Position numbers and translations under genes: made by a program. 64,000 nt of DNA from Prorocentrum cordatum (lineage: Eukaryota; Sar; Dinophyceae; Prorocentrales; Prorocentraceae), in contig CAUYUJ010017815.1 of the NCBI GenBank assembly GCA_963575745.1, positions 624,983 to 688,982 on the forward strand. Reading direction: 5' to 3'. The notes below the pieces were generated by a model, which did not search any database, was not told where the DNA came from, and saw only the letters and a program-made list of their open reading frames with translations. Numbering within the stretch: the stretch's first letter is position 1; every line of letters starts with the position of its first letter. Shown piece after piece: positions 22,375-33,400 of this stretch.

Positions 22375-23804
22375 CTAGCCTTTCTTGATGAAAGGCGACG
22401 AGATGGTGGACACCTTGCCGAGGCTCGTCCGGATCCTGCCGGCCAGGACGTCGCGCTCCCTGCGCAGGAGCGCCTTCCGCTTGGAAGGGCCGACGACCTT
22501 GCTCCACTGGTCGTCGTCGACGGCGAAATCGTCGAGGGAAGCGAGGTCGTCAGCCACGCTGGGGGCCCCCTCCGAGGCCGCGCCGGCGCCGTCGGTCTGC
22601 GCGGCAACCAGTGCCTGGAGGTGGGCCATTTGCTGCTCATACTGGGCCTCACGCTCTCTCCACTTCCCCTCGGCGTACGCGATGGACACGAAGCCAGCGG
22701 GGGTTTCGGCCGGCAGCCGCGCTGCGGCCGGCTCCCCGGGGGCGGCGGCGGCGGCTGCAGCAGCAGGCGCCCTCTCCGAGGCGAACTGGGTCGCCAGGGC
22801 GGCAACTTCCGCAGTCGCCTTGGCCACCGAGGCCTCGGCCTCGGCGACAGCCGCCTGCTGGGACACGATCTTCTTGGCGAGCTCCTCCCGCTCCGCCTCC
22901 CGGGCCTGCAGAGCCACCTGGGCGTCCGCAAGCTTCTTGGCCATGCGCGCCTTGTGGGCCTCCGCAACCTCCAGCTGCTTGCTGAGGGGGTTGGCGGCCC
23001 GCCGCGCAGCCTGCGCGCCAGTGAGGTCGGCCTGGAGCTTGGCAATGCAGGCCTCGTAGCCCCCGGCCACGAGGTCGCGCAGCTCCACCGGCATGCCCTG
23101 GGCCTTCTTGAGCCGGTCGCGGGCCGAAGCGACCGCCTTGTCCAGCTCGCTCTCGCCGTCGAGGTCCATGCCGCCAGCTGCAGCCTCCGCCTGGTGGCCA
23201 TCGGGAGCGCGGGCCTTCCGCAGCTCCGCCAGCTCGCCCTTGAGCTTCTGGAGGTCTTGCGCATGCTTGCGCTTCGCGGCGCCCAGCTGCTGCCGCAGCT
23301 TCGTCGCCTCGCCGGAGGCGCCGCCGGCATCGGAGGGTGCAGCAGCCTTAGCCTTCGGCTTGGACTTCGGCGCGCCGGCGGAGCCGTCGCCGGAGCCCGC
23401 TTCAGCAAGCCGGGCGACCACCTTGTACGGCGCGCCATTGCCGCACTGGTGGCACTTGGGCTTGCAAGCCCAATTGGTGGCGAAGCCGCACTTGCCGCAA
23501 CCCCAGTACGGCTTCTTGTCGGCTCCGGACGGCGCCGTCGGCGCGGCCGGAGGGGCGGTCCCGTGGTGTCGAAGAAGCGCCTCGGCGCCGCGTGCCACGC
23601 GCAGGAGCTGGCGGGCCTGCTGGCGCTTGGCGCGGAGGCGCCGGTGCCACGCCTTTTCGGGCGTGGCGCGAATCGACAAGCGGCCTCCTGGGGGGAGGCT
23701 GCTCGCCAGGTGCAGGCCGGCCCGCAGAGGCCAGCCCAGAGTTGCCGGTGCGGCGCTGCAATCCCAAACGCAGCGCGGGGCAGGGCAAGCTGGGGCTGGC
23801 GCAG
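22375..23804 (-). CDS. LINE-B ORF1: zinc finger plus coiled-coil RNA-binding protein
   Basis: Likely nucleic-acid-binding chaperone of the element. A RanBP2-like finger (WGCGKCGF ... CKPKCHQCG, near 23510-23440) is followed by a Lys/Ala linker, then a long charged Ala/Glu/Lys coiled coil (LRQQLGAAKRKHAQDLQKLK, and AEAHKARMAKKLADAQVALQ), and an acidic C-terminus (DDLASLDDFAVDDDQWSKV) ending FIKKG and stop at 22375. No ATG lies in frame between the SL relict and the finger, so the start is non-AUG, supplied by the lost SL, or lost by 5' truncation. The frame runs upstream into LINE-A only by chance. Confidence 0.7.
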
Positions 23805-23816
23805 CCTGAGCCAAAA
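23805..23816 (-). other. Truncated spliced-leader relict at the LINE-B 5' end
   Basis: The minus strand reads TTTTGGCTCAGG, 11 of 12 with the 3' part of the dinoflagellate SL (TTTTGGCTCAAG), within 5 bp of the insertion edge. Confidence 0.65.
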
Positions 23817-23820
23817 CCTT

Positions 23821-23836
23821 ATCTGCTGCGTGAGGC
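23821..23836. repeat. Candidate target duplication of LINE-B, 5' side
   Basis: ATCTGCTGCGTGAGGC, part of the LINE-A endonuclease codons for LTQQ. Pairs with 16224-16239 with three mismatches. Confidence 0.55.
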
Positions 23837-23925
23837 ACCTGTCCAAGTTGCTGAAGGCGTTCATGTTGAGCGTCGCCAGCCGCCACCTGCTGCTACCCCA
23901 GCTTCGGCTTCTTGTCCGAGTAGCA
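23837..23925 (-). pseudogene. LINE-A ORF2, N-terminal stub
   Basis: WRLATLNMNAFSNLDRCL, the first strand and Asn of the endonuclease fold, cut off by LINE-B. The frame is +1 relative to ORF1 and overlaps its TAG (23895-23893). The first ATG (23864-23862) lies inside LNMNAF, after the first strand, which suggests ORF2 is reached by frameshifting or re-initiation. Confidence 0.7.
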
Positions 23926-24996
23926 GCGGTCGCGGAAGGCCTCGAGCCACTTCCTCTTCTCGGCGTCGCCGTCGCAGAAGGCCTCGACCTGCGCCGCGAA
24001 GGCCTCAGGGGACAGGTTGAGGCTCTCCATGTCTGCGTCGTCGTCGCCAGCAGCCTTGTGCTCGCCTCCCAGATCCGCTGCAGGAGCCGCTGCCCCAGGC
24101 TGAGCGCCTGCCGCAGCGACGGCAGGGGGAGGCGCAGCGGCGGCTGGCGAGGCGCCCGAAGCCTCGCAGGCGGCCACGTCCTGCTGGAGCGCGGCGAGGA
24201 GCGAGTTGAGCGGGCCAGCCAGCTCGCCAAGCTCGATGCCGCCGAGGGCGCCCGAGACGGTGCCCACCACGTCCCTGTACTTGGTGACGTCGGCGACGTA
24301 GCGGTCCTCGACGCGCGGCGCCGCAGCAGCAAGCGGCTCAGCCAGGGCGCGCCTGGCCTTCTCGACGAGCTCGTCCAACTCCACCTGCAGCTTCGCGGCC
24401 TGCTGCTCCTGGTCGAAGGCCGCCTGCAGCGCTGCCTGGGCCGCCTGCTTCTTGCGCTCCAGCTCGCCGCGGGCCCGCAGGAGGCGTTTGGAGGCCTCGT
24501 CGGCCGCCACCTGCGCGCTCCTGACAGGCTTGACCGCCGACAGCGAGCCCAGCTGCTGCTGGAGGAGGAAGCGCTGCTGGCGAATGGCCTGCCAGTCCGC
24601 CTCCGCGATGAGCTCTTTGCAGGCGTCGAGCTGGTCGACGGGGCAGGCCACGAAGTAGGCGCGCTTCTCGTCGGTTAGCCGCTTCGGCTTGGGAGGCTGC
24701 GGCCCTTTGCCGCCCCCAGCCGCCTGCTCGGCGCTGCGCCACGGAGCCCTGGGCGGTCCCTCAGCCCAGCGACCGAGACGAGGCCAGCCGCCATCACCAG
24801 CATCACGAGGAAGCGGAGCACCCCTGGAAGTCGGGCGGTGCGCGCAGCAGTCTGGCTGCCGACGCTGCGTCCTCCACCCGAGGTTCTTGTAGCCGCACGA
24901 GGGGCAGCGCCAGCCAGAGCCCGCCAGGGAGCTGCCGGGAACGCCGCCGCCGCCACCGCGCGGGTTGCCGCCGCCGCCACGAGGAGGAGGCGCCAT
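23893..24996 (-). CDS. LINE-A ORF1: zinc finger plus coiled-coil protein
   Basis: 367 codons from ATG 24996. Gly-rich N-terminus, then a RanBP2-like finger (WRCPSCGYKN ... CCAHR, near 24910-24840) whose second Cys pair is irregular. A basic segment (PPKPKRLTDEK) precedes a coiled coil (QQRFLLQQQLGSL, LLRARGELERKKQAAQAALQ, KLQVELDELVEKARR), then an acidic Ala/Pro linker and a C-terminal helix (EKRKWLEAFRDRCY). Ends TAG 23895-23893. Probably binds element RNA. Organised like LINE-B ORF1 but not close in sequence. No disabling change seen. Confidence 0.75.
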   Translation of the reverse strand: MAPPPRGGGGNPRGGGGGVPGSSLAGSGWRCPSCGYKNLGWRTQRRQPDCCAHRPTSRGAPLPRDAGDGGWPRLGRWAEGPPRAPWRSAEQAAGGGKGPQPPKPKRLTDEKRAYFVACPVDQLDACKELIAEADWQAIRQQRFLLQQQLGSLSAVKPVRSAQVAADEASKRLLRARGELERKKQAAQAALQAAFDQEQQAAKLQVELDELVEKARRALAEPLAAAAPRVEDRYVADVTKYRDVVGTVSGALGGIELGELAGPLNSLLAALQQDVAACEASGASPAAAAPPPAVAAAGAQPGAAAPAADLGGEHKAAGDDDADMESLNLSPEAFAAQVEAFCDGDAEKRKWLEAFRDRCYSDKKPKLG

Positions 24997-25118
24997 GCCG
25001 CCCACGCTCGTGCCGCAGCACACTCAATCACTTGGAAAGCTCTTGGCCTCAAAGCGCGAACCCCCTCGCGCTCAGAAGCCGCCCCGTGGGACTCGCGGTC
25101 GTCGGGATGGTTCATAGC

Positions 25119-25140
25119 CTTGAGCCAAAATTGCTACGGA
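25119..25140 (-). other. Spliced-leader relict at the LINE-A 5' end
   Basis: Minus strand TCCGTAGC, then A, then ATTTTGGCTCAAG: 21 of 22 with the dinoflagellate SL (C to A at position 9). It sits exactly at the element boundary, next to the target duplication. Confidence 0.85.
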
Positions 25141-25155
25141 AGAGGAGGGGGAGGA
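25141..25155. repeat. Target site duplication of LINE-A, 5' side
   Basis: AGAGGAGGGGGAGGA, identical to 10689-10703, continuing into an AGG microsatellite (to about 25220). Confidence 0.75.
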
Positions 25156-26000
25156 GGAGGAGGAGGAGGAGGAGGAGGAGGAGGAGGAGGAGGAGGAGGA
25201 GAAGGAGGAAGGGGAGGAGGAGGGTAAAGACTTCGTGAGGGTGAGGACGATCGGGTCAAGGACCAGGCCGAGAGACGGGGCGATGGCGGGGCGGCGGGGC
25301 GGGGCGCGCCGAGAACTCCGGCGCTGCCGGAGTTGGTGCGCGCCCCGCTGAGGAGCCCACCCGTGCCCATCAAGGTATGGCGTTGGGGCCGCAGCCTCAA
25401 CAGAGGGGATGCGAGTCTAACGAGGAGGCCGGCTGGCCGCGTGGGCGCTGAAGCTCATGGGAGGTCGGAGGATGCGTGCTTTGGAGAACCACTCGCTCCC
25501 GCTTGCGTGTAGACGCTGCCGCAGGGAAGAACTCCGCGAGGTAGGATGGGACCTGGATTGCGCAACAAACTTTTCAAACGAAGCGCCACGGCACGGCCAT
25601 GGGCTGTAGCAGAAAGCTAAGCTACTCGCAGACAGGACTTGTCCAGGGCCTGCTTCCACCAGATGGCCACGGGGGAGTCCGGGGCACCTGGGTCTTTCAG
25701 CGCCCCGAGGTAGCGTGCAAAACCTGCTACACTGAACTCCTGCCATGGGACGTACCAAACAGGCTAGCAGAGCCCTTGCCGATAATTCGGAACCTTGTCG
25801 GAAGTTTGCGCCAAACGGAGATGGGGAAACGGAGGAGACGAGACGGAAGAGGAAGAATAATAAGAAGAAGAGAAGGAGCGAGAGGAGGATTGCAAAGAGG
25901 GTAAGGAGGGGAACGACGAAGGGGAGACGGATACATGATTCCATCGTGATGCTTTGGACAGGCACGCATGCGTCAGCACCTAACGAGGGCGAAGCGGAGG
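25156..26000. other. AGG tract, a short hairpin, otherwise nothing recognised
   Basis: (AGG)n to about 25220. Perfect-stem hairpin apart from one or two mismatches at 25301-25322/25326-25346 (GGGGCGCGCC ... GAACTCCGGC). GACCAGGCCGAGAG at 25261-25274 is shared with the left flank of the palindromic element at 10417-10430. Frames at 25417-25980 show no family. Confidence 0.5.
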
Positions 26001-26009
26001 GCGAACAAC

Positions 26010-26320
<311 letters not shown>

Positions 26321-27735
26321 TTATCCTGGCGAAGGGCCCAACCATACGCAATTCCGAATGCCGCCGTTGTAAGTATCGTCGTTGGTGGAACACCCGATGG
26401 GGCCACGAAGCGTGTGAGAGGTGCGCCAAATGGAGGTGGAACTGCATGCGGACCCTGCCACTGGGGCCTTCGGTGGAGCACCCTGTGGGGCCGCGAAACG
26501 TGTGAGGGGTGCGCCGAAATGGAGGTGGAACTGCATGCGGACCCTGCCATTGGCGCCCTCGGTGGAGCTCCCTATGGGGCCGCGAAACGTGTGAGGGGTG
26601 CGCCGAAATGGAGGTGGAACTGCATGCGGACCCTGCCACTTGGGCCTTAGGCGGAGCTCTCTATGGGGCCACGAAACGTGTGAGGGGTGCGACGAAATGG
26701 AGGTGGAACCGCATGCGGACCCTGACACTTGGACCTTCGGTGGAGCTCCCTATGGGGCCACGAAACGTGTGAGGGGTGCGCCGAAATGGAAGTGGAACTG
26801 CATGCGGACCCTGCCACTTAGGCCTTAGGCGGAGCTCCCTATGGGGCCACGAAACGTGTGAGGGGTGCGCCGAAATGGAGGTGGAACTGCATGCGGACCC
26901 TGCCACTGGGGCCTCAGGTGGAGCTCCCTATGGGGCCACGAAGCGTGTGAGGGGTGCGCCGAAATGGAGCTGGACCCTGACACTTGGGCCTTCGGTGGAG
27001 CTCCCTATGGGGCCACGAAACGTGTGAGGGGTGCGCCGAAATGGAGGTGGAACCGCATGCGGACCCTGACACTTGGGCCTTCGGTGGAGCTCCCTATGGG
27101 GCCACGAAACGTGTGAGGGGTGCGCCGAAATGGAGGTGGAACCGCATGCGGACCCTGACACTTGGGCCTTCGGTGGAGCTCCCTATGGGGCCACGAAACG
27201 TGTGAGGGGTGCGCCGAAATGGAGGTGGAACCGCATGCGGACCCTGACACTTGGGCCTTCGGTGGAGCTCCCTATGGGGCCACGAAACGTGTGAGGGGTG
27301 CGCCGAAATGGAGGTGGAACGCATGGACCCTGACACTTGGGCCTTCGGTGGAGCTCCCTATGGGGCCACGAAACGTGTGAGGGGTGCGAAAATGGAGGTG
27401 GAACCGCATGCGGACCCTGACACTTGGGCCTTCGGTGGAGCTCCCTATGGGGCCACGAAACGTGTGAGGGGTGCGCCGAAATGGAGGTGGAACCGCATGC
27501 GGACCCTGACACTTGGGCCTTCGGTGGAGCTCCCTATGGGGCCACGAAACGTGTGAGGGGTGCGCCGAAATGGAGGTGGAACCGCATGCGGACCCTGACA
27601 CTTGGGCCTTCGGTGGAGCTCCCTATGGGGCCACGGAACGTGTGAGGGGTGCGCCGAAATGGAGGTGGAACCGCATGCGGACCTTGCCACTGGGGCCTTC
27701 GGTGGAGCTCACTATGGGTCCACGAAACGTGTGGC
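26321..27735 (+). repeat. Border box and tandem array 4, 89-bp monomer
   Basis: Starts with the border box (TATCCTGGCGAAGG at 26323) found at the arm ends. About 15 monomers follow with the conserved core CTTCGGTGGAGCTCCCTATG, CGTGTGAGGGGTGCGCCGAA and GCATGCGGACCCTG. Some are truncated (26965-26985, 27316-27325, 27388). Units between 27000 and 27650 are almost identical, so homogenisation is recent. Confidence 0.9.
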
Positions 27736-27807
27736 CATGATGGAGACGGCGATGATGATGACGACGATGGTGATAAGAACGATGATGATGATGATGCTGA
27801 TGATGAC

Positions 27808-27881
<74 letters not shown>

Positions 27882-27980
27882 GAGGGAGGAGGGAGGAGGG
27901 GGAAGAGGAGGAGAGGAGAGGACGCGGGCACCGTCTCTTCAAAACGAGGACCCAACACCACAGGATGGTTGGGAAAAAAA
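27736..27980 (+). repeat. (GAT)n tract and conserved post-array box
   Basis: GATGAT tract to 27885, AGG-rich run, then the box at 27923-27980 that is nearly identical to 7211-7268 and ends in an A run. Array, triplet tract, box and A-rich end occur in the same order as in 6395-7315. Confidence 0.8.
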
Positions 27981-28224
27981 AAACACACACACACAAAAAC
28001 ACACACACACACACAAAAACACTCACACGCAAAAACACACACACACACTTTGCGTCGGCGGCTGGGCGGAGGGCGACTGCTCTGGCGGATTGGCAACAAT
28101 GGACACACTGTATGCACATTAATTCTTAAAGCCGCAATGCATGGAGGAGGAGAAGCCCCAGCGCGACAAGGGGAGAGGAAACCGGGCCACTCAGAGCTGC
28201 CGACTGCAGCGGAGGCAGCACCGA

Positions 28225-28545
28225 CGGGGGGGGGGCACACGCACGCAAACACACACACACACAAAACACACACACACACACAAAAAAACACACACACACA
28301 CCACACACACACAAACACACACAGTCACACGCACGCACGCACGCACGTACGGACGCAAGTACGCATGCACGCACTCACGCACACACACAGAACAAACCAC
28401 ACACACACACACACAACACACAACACACACCACACAACACACAACACAAACACACACATACACACACACACACGCACGCAAACACACACACACACACACG
28501 CAAAACCATACACACACGCACGCACGCACGCATACACATACAACG

Positions 28546-28588
<43 letters not shown>

Positions 28589-28860
28589 CACACAACGCAC
28601 AACAAGGAAAACACAACACACAACATACAACACAACACACACACACACACACACACACACGCACGCACAAACGCACGCACGCACGCACGCATGCACGCAC
28701 GCACGCACGCACGCACGCTCACACACAATAAAAAACACGCACACACACAAACACACACAGCACACAATACACAACACACAGCACACACCACACAACACAA
28801 CACACAACACACACACACACACACACACACGCACGCACACACACACACACACACACCTGC
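28225..28860 (+). repeat. CA-rich imperfect microsatellite
   Basis: CACACA, GCAC and ACGCACGC runs; a shorter one lies at 27975-28055. No coding meaning. Confidence 0.95.
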
Positions 28861-29049
28861 AAGCCACGGCCAGCGCCGCACGGCACACCAGGCCGTGCCG
28901 TCATCTTTGCACGAGGCTCGAATCGCGGAAGGGCAACAGCCGAGCCTCGCCAAGGACGTCACACAGCTGCACGCCAAACGTGGGTGCGTAAAACGTTTTG
29001 GCTAGCGCAAGTTGCCCTGCGCCCAGTCGGACAGGTGGTCAAGTCCGCG

Positions 29050-29650
29050 CATCCGCTTGCTGGAATAATGTATGATCCTTGGCCGGCTTGCCACGGAATC
29101 CTGGGTAGGCCCGATATGAACCAACAAGCCGCTCTCGAAGATTCGCTTCATCGGACGTTTCGCAGAAGAACGACACATCGGTGGATGCTAAAACCCAGCG
29201 GGGCAGCCAACAAGGGTAATATTTTTGGCGTCGATAACACGCTGGCGTAGAATCAGCTTCTTTGTTCTCCAACGCGGGGGCTGCAGCGCCAGGTGAAGAA
29301 GGCAAGAACTGCAAACGCTCGCCCTGGATCTAAGGAGCTTGGCAAAGGGGAGGAGACCACGGCTCCATCATGTGGACTGTGAAGCCAAGCTGCGTCTGCG
29401 TCTTGTCCACGAGGTCGTGCTGGTGCGAGTCCGGCTGCGACTCCTGGCATTTGGGCGCAGGCAATCGCTGCTCCCGGCTTCCGCTCGCGAGATCATCATG
29501 CGCCTCTGCATTCCGAGGGACGAGCTGAACGGAGATTTCAGCACATTAAGCTCGAGCTTCTTCTGCGCCGATGCGAGCACCAAAAGGCGCCTGTGCCGCC
29601 GCAACTTCCAGAATACCATGGAGAACACATCCTGGAGAGCACCCCGCTCA
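29050..29650 (-). pseudogene. Possible decayed coding region, unknown
   Basis: One minus-strand frame reads protein-like sequence with two stops: GARIGAEEARA, SVQLVPRNAEAHDDLASGSR, QPDSHQHDLVDKTQTQLGF, and after a stop STDVSFFCETSDEANLRERL and YPGFRGKPAKDHTLFQQ. No family was recognised. The evidence is only amino-acid composition and length. Confidence 0.25.
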
Positions 29651-31190
29651 CGCGCTTTGAGCCGAGATGTCACGATAAGCGGCTACCTGCGCTGACCTGG
29701 GCCAAGGAACGCGGCCAGCCAGCAACGTGGATGATGTGAGCAAGGAGCGCCGAGCAGCATCCAGACGAGCAGGCCGTGCATCGCCTCGCCGTGAAAGCCG
29801 CCGCGAAGAGCGCGACGGCGGTGCCATCGCCCACGGACAGCGCAGGAGGCCCAGTCGCCATCGAGCGCGCAGGAGGATTTGTTATTTGGTCGTGGGTTGG
29901 CGACAGGCCCCAGCTCCCTGGCACTACAATCGCACAGCACGACGAGTGGGGATCGAACGAGGTCCGAAAAGCGAAACGAAGCGAGGGTCAGGGAAGACAC
30001 CACGGCGGGGGAACAAATGATCCCTCCACCATGGTGTCTTCCACTCTGGCATCCTCTTCGGTCGTCGTCCCTGACAACGACCGAGGAGGAAAACCGAGGC
30101 CCGAAACCACGCAGCGACATTACAGTGGTACCTGCAACACGTGTTATATCAGTTATATAGCACACAGGGTCGCATGACATACAACCGACGCTGCCCGCTT
30201 CTGCACACATCCTCATCCCCCTCCGTCCGCCCACGATGCAGCTACATAGCTACACCTACATGTGCGGAGGGCTCACACGGACCTTTTGCCCCGACCACCG
30301 CCACCATGCCATTTAGGAGGGCAGTGGCTGTTGGGGGCAAATCGGAACGGCGTCACCCAGGCGCCCGAGGGCACGAGCCAGGCCCGCGCCAGTCTGGCGC
30401 GCAGTCCATCAAGTCGCACTAGTGACAGCACCACGTAGGGATCGTGTCCAGCGCTACGCACAGGACTTTCGCGCTTGCTTCAACGAGGCCTGGAAGATCA
30501 TCTTCAGGACCGTGCGCCTCATCGATCGGCGAATCTACAGGGGACCCCTGCTGCACAACCTCGAACTCCGCATTGCCAACACATGCGGCACCGGGAGGAG
30601 GGGCAGCAACAACAGAACAGTCAACATCACCATGCGGCAACTTCAACGACCTGTCCAAATTCAGCTCGTCCTCCGCCGCGGGCAGCCAGCATCCAGGCGC
30701 ACAGAAAGGCACGAACTCGGGGGGAGCTGGGCCACCTCACGCATGCCAGCCCGCAGAGGCTCGGCCCTCCTGTCGCGGCCGATGCTGAAGCTCGCGGAGC
30801 TGCTTGGCAGGCGCCGCGGTGAGGCGGCAGCCAGGAGCGTGCGCATGAAGAGCCACACTCCTGCGCAGCACGTCGACGCGGGGTGGAACTCGGCCTGTCA
30901 GCAGCACCCCGAGGGCTCGGGCAAGCGCCATTACACTGTCACGGGCTGCGGAGCTGCCTCTGCTCCTCCTGCAGCTGCCTCAGCGCGAGGCCGAGGCGTT
31001 GAACAGCTCGATCAGCAGACAGCTTGGCCCACTCCCTGGACCGCTTCCTGGAGGCTGGGGAGGAGGGGTGAAGACGAAGGCGGGGATAGAGAGACAGGTG
31101 AAGAGGGTATTGAGAAGGAGGAGGGGGGAGGAGGAACGATGGCAGGACGGGTGAGGAAGAGACGAGATGAGGACTCTAAGGAGGAGGCGA
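29651..31190. other. No confident gene
   Basis: A minus-strand stretch at 30419-30712 (AEDELNLDRSLKLPHG ... SPIDEAHGPEDDLPGLVE) may be an exon or relic of an unknown protein. AGG-type repeats begin at about 31198. Nothing else was recognised. Confidence 0.25.
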
Positions 31191-31387
31191 GGGAGGATGA
31201 GGAGGAGGAGGAGGAGGAGGAGGAGGAGGAGGAGGAGCAAGAACAGGACGAGAAAAGGGACGCTCCCTAGAAAGCGGCTAGAAGCACCTCAATGCCACTG
31301 AGAGGACCTCGGATGCCCCTGGAGGCTTCGAAAAAGAGCCGATAACGCTCGAATGCCTCGACGATTCTTAGATCCTCGAATCTCGAT

Positions 31388-31500
31388 CGACGACGACAAC
31401 AACGACGACGACGAGCACGACGATGACAAGAACGACGACTACGATAACGAGGACGATGAGGACGACGGTGACGACGACGAACACGACAAGAACTACGAGA

Positions 31501-31570
<70 letters not shown>

Positions 31571-31645
31571 GGACGAGGACGAGGACGACGACGACGACGG
31601 CGAGAACGAGAACGAAGACGACGAGGACGAGGACGACGACACCTC
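31388..31645 (+). repeat. (GAC)n microsatellite
   Basis: Imperfect GAC/GAG triplets encoding only Asp/Glu on one strand. Not a gene. Confidence 0.95.
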
Positions 31646-33232
31646 GATGTGAGGCCGTTGCTCCGTCGGGCCCGCCTGGGAGCGCCGAGGCTGCTTCGTC
31701 GGGGTTCTCCGCCTCCCCGATCGGGGGCTTCCTGCCAGAGCCAGGGGGGCGGACGCGGCGAAAGTCCCAGTGGAAGGACCATGAAGCTTGGAAGCACACG
31801 CAGGACAGGGAGGAGGAGTAGGAGGAGGAGGAGGAGGAGGAGAGGGTCCACGAACCCATGGCACGGAGACCGCTCGAAATCGCAGCCCCTCTCCAGAGCA
31901 GAACAACTGTCACAGTCTGACTTGGGATACAGTGGAGGCCAGTCCGCAAGAAACCTCCCACAAGAAACCCAACCCTGAGACCCCGGGACGTCCATGGTTC
32001 TTCGGATTGGGTCACGCCTTCCATAGCAGACCCATCGAAACCCAAGAAACCCAGGGCCCCCTGGAGGCAAGCCGGGTGTTTCTTGGCACGGGTCTCCACT
32101 GGTATTCCGTGGTAGGGCCCGTGCTGGGGGGCGCTCCGCGGCCCTACCCAGTGGTCTCCGGAGCACTCTGCCCGGGGCTCGGGGCCACGTATCGTCGTAC
32201 ATGGCCAGGGGTGCGCGCTCCCGAAGCCCCGAGCCCTCGGAAATTACAGTGGAAGCGCGCTGCCGAAGCCACCATCTCTCACTCAGTATTACAGACGCGC
32301 GCAACGAGCCAGCCAGCAAAACACAACATCAACCGCTAAGTGCAAGCTTAGACAACATGCCAATCATCCGAGTTGCCAGCCAGCCAACCCACAAGAACAC
32401 CAGCAAACCTACCAACCAAGCGTGGCCAAGCACACAATCTGAGGAGTGGCCGGCGGCAGAGGGCGAAGCCCTTCAGAGACACAATCTATACAGATTGGGA
32501 CAGAGAAAGAGAGATAGAGAGAGAGAGAGAGAGAGCGGGAGAGATGAAGAGGGGGTGTTGGATTTATATGATTGCGATGGGTTATTGTATACTGCCGCGG
32601 ACTGGCCCGACGCTGGAAAGACGCGCGGCCATATCGCGCGCTCCACAGAGGGGTCTCGCCCTCTTCGAAGGGTCGGGGGGCTGACCTCTCTCTTCCTCGG
32701 TGGGAGGCTGTCGGAAGCCCGCGGCAGCAAGCAGAGGGCAGCTCCGCCGACAGAGGGCAGGCGGGTGTTGAGCTCATCCTCCTTCCTCCTCCTCCTGCTT
32801 CTTCCTACTCATTCTCCTCTTCCTCCCCCTGACTCTCGAACCAGGGCACGGTCGATCTCCTCTCGAAGGCGCAGAAGAAGTGGATGAAGAAGCATCGGGG
32901 AGAAGTAAGACTCGGGCACGGGGGACTCGAGTTGGCCTGACGGGGCCATCATGAAGATGACGAGACCCAATCTGGAATTTGACGCGAGCTCCCGCTGCAA
33001 ACATCCCACGAAAACTGGACCGTCAAAATACAGGAGGCGCTCGTCAAAAAACGTCGGCAAACGTTGGATGAAGAAGAGGGAGATGTCGACACGTTCGGGC
33101 TCACGGCTTCCGGGGCGGGCTTCTGGGGCGGGCCACGGATGCACCAGGCCCTTGAAGCCCTTGCCTGGTCCGGCCAGTATGCAACTTCCCGCTGGGAATG
33201 CCGGCGACACGAGGAGGTGGGAGGATGAACAT
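31646..33232. other. Nothing recognised apart from a (GA)n run
   Basis: A GA repeat lies at about 32510-32545. Open frames here lack recognisable domains. Confidence 0.4.
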
Positions 33233-33398
33233 TAGGCTTTCGGTTGGGCATTTCCCCCTACGGGCGGATTTAGGAGAAAAAGCAAAAAGAGTCAAAACCA
33301 TACTCAAAAGCTGCCAGCAAATAATAGAAACATCGTCTCCAGACTATTTGTTGACTATTTTTGATTATTCCTCCTGTAGGGGTACATGCCCGACTTAA
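33233..33398. mobile_element. MITE-like element, copy 3
   Basis: Inner terminal repeats GGTTGGGCATTTCCCCCTAC (left) and, inverted, AAGTCGGGCATGTACCCCTA (right) match copies 1 and 2. AT-rich interior. Flanks GATGAACAT (33224-33232) and GATCAACAT (33399-33407) match at 8 of 9, a likely target duplication. Confidence 0.65.
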
Positions 33399-33400
33399 GA

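Larger units (their letters stand above)
16240..23820 (-). mobile_element. LINE-B, nested in LINE-A
   Basis: Starts with a truncated SL (23816-23805), has ORF1 (to 22375), ORF2 (about 22374-16434), a 3' UTR with a TCC-rich tract and a 50-bp poly(A) (16289-16240). Inserted in the endonuclease domain of LINE-A: the flanks join LATLNMNAF ... LTQQ to ISGCSVLLFQETR. Length 7.6 kb, essentially full length. ORF2 has one in-frame stop. Confidence 0.85.
10704..25140 (-). mobile_element. LINE-A, full-length LINE interrupted by LINE-B
   Basis: Reading on the minus strand: SL relict (25140-25119), about 120 nt 5' UTR, ORF1 (24996-23893), ORF2 start (to 23837), then LINE-B, then ORF2 continued (16239-10883) and a 179-bp 3' UTR ending at 10704 without poly(A). 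A perfect 15-bp target duplication flanks it. Without LINE-B the element is about 6.8 kb. The insertion separates the first endonuclease strand from the rest, so this copy is dead, although most of ORF2 is still open. Confidence 0.85.

Noticed and set aside
28985-29012. CGTAAAACGTTTTGGCTAGCGC as a plus-strand SL relict
   Set aside because: Needs an internal insertion on each side of TTTTGGCT and no clear transcript follows.
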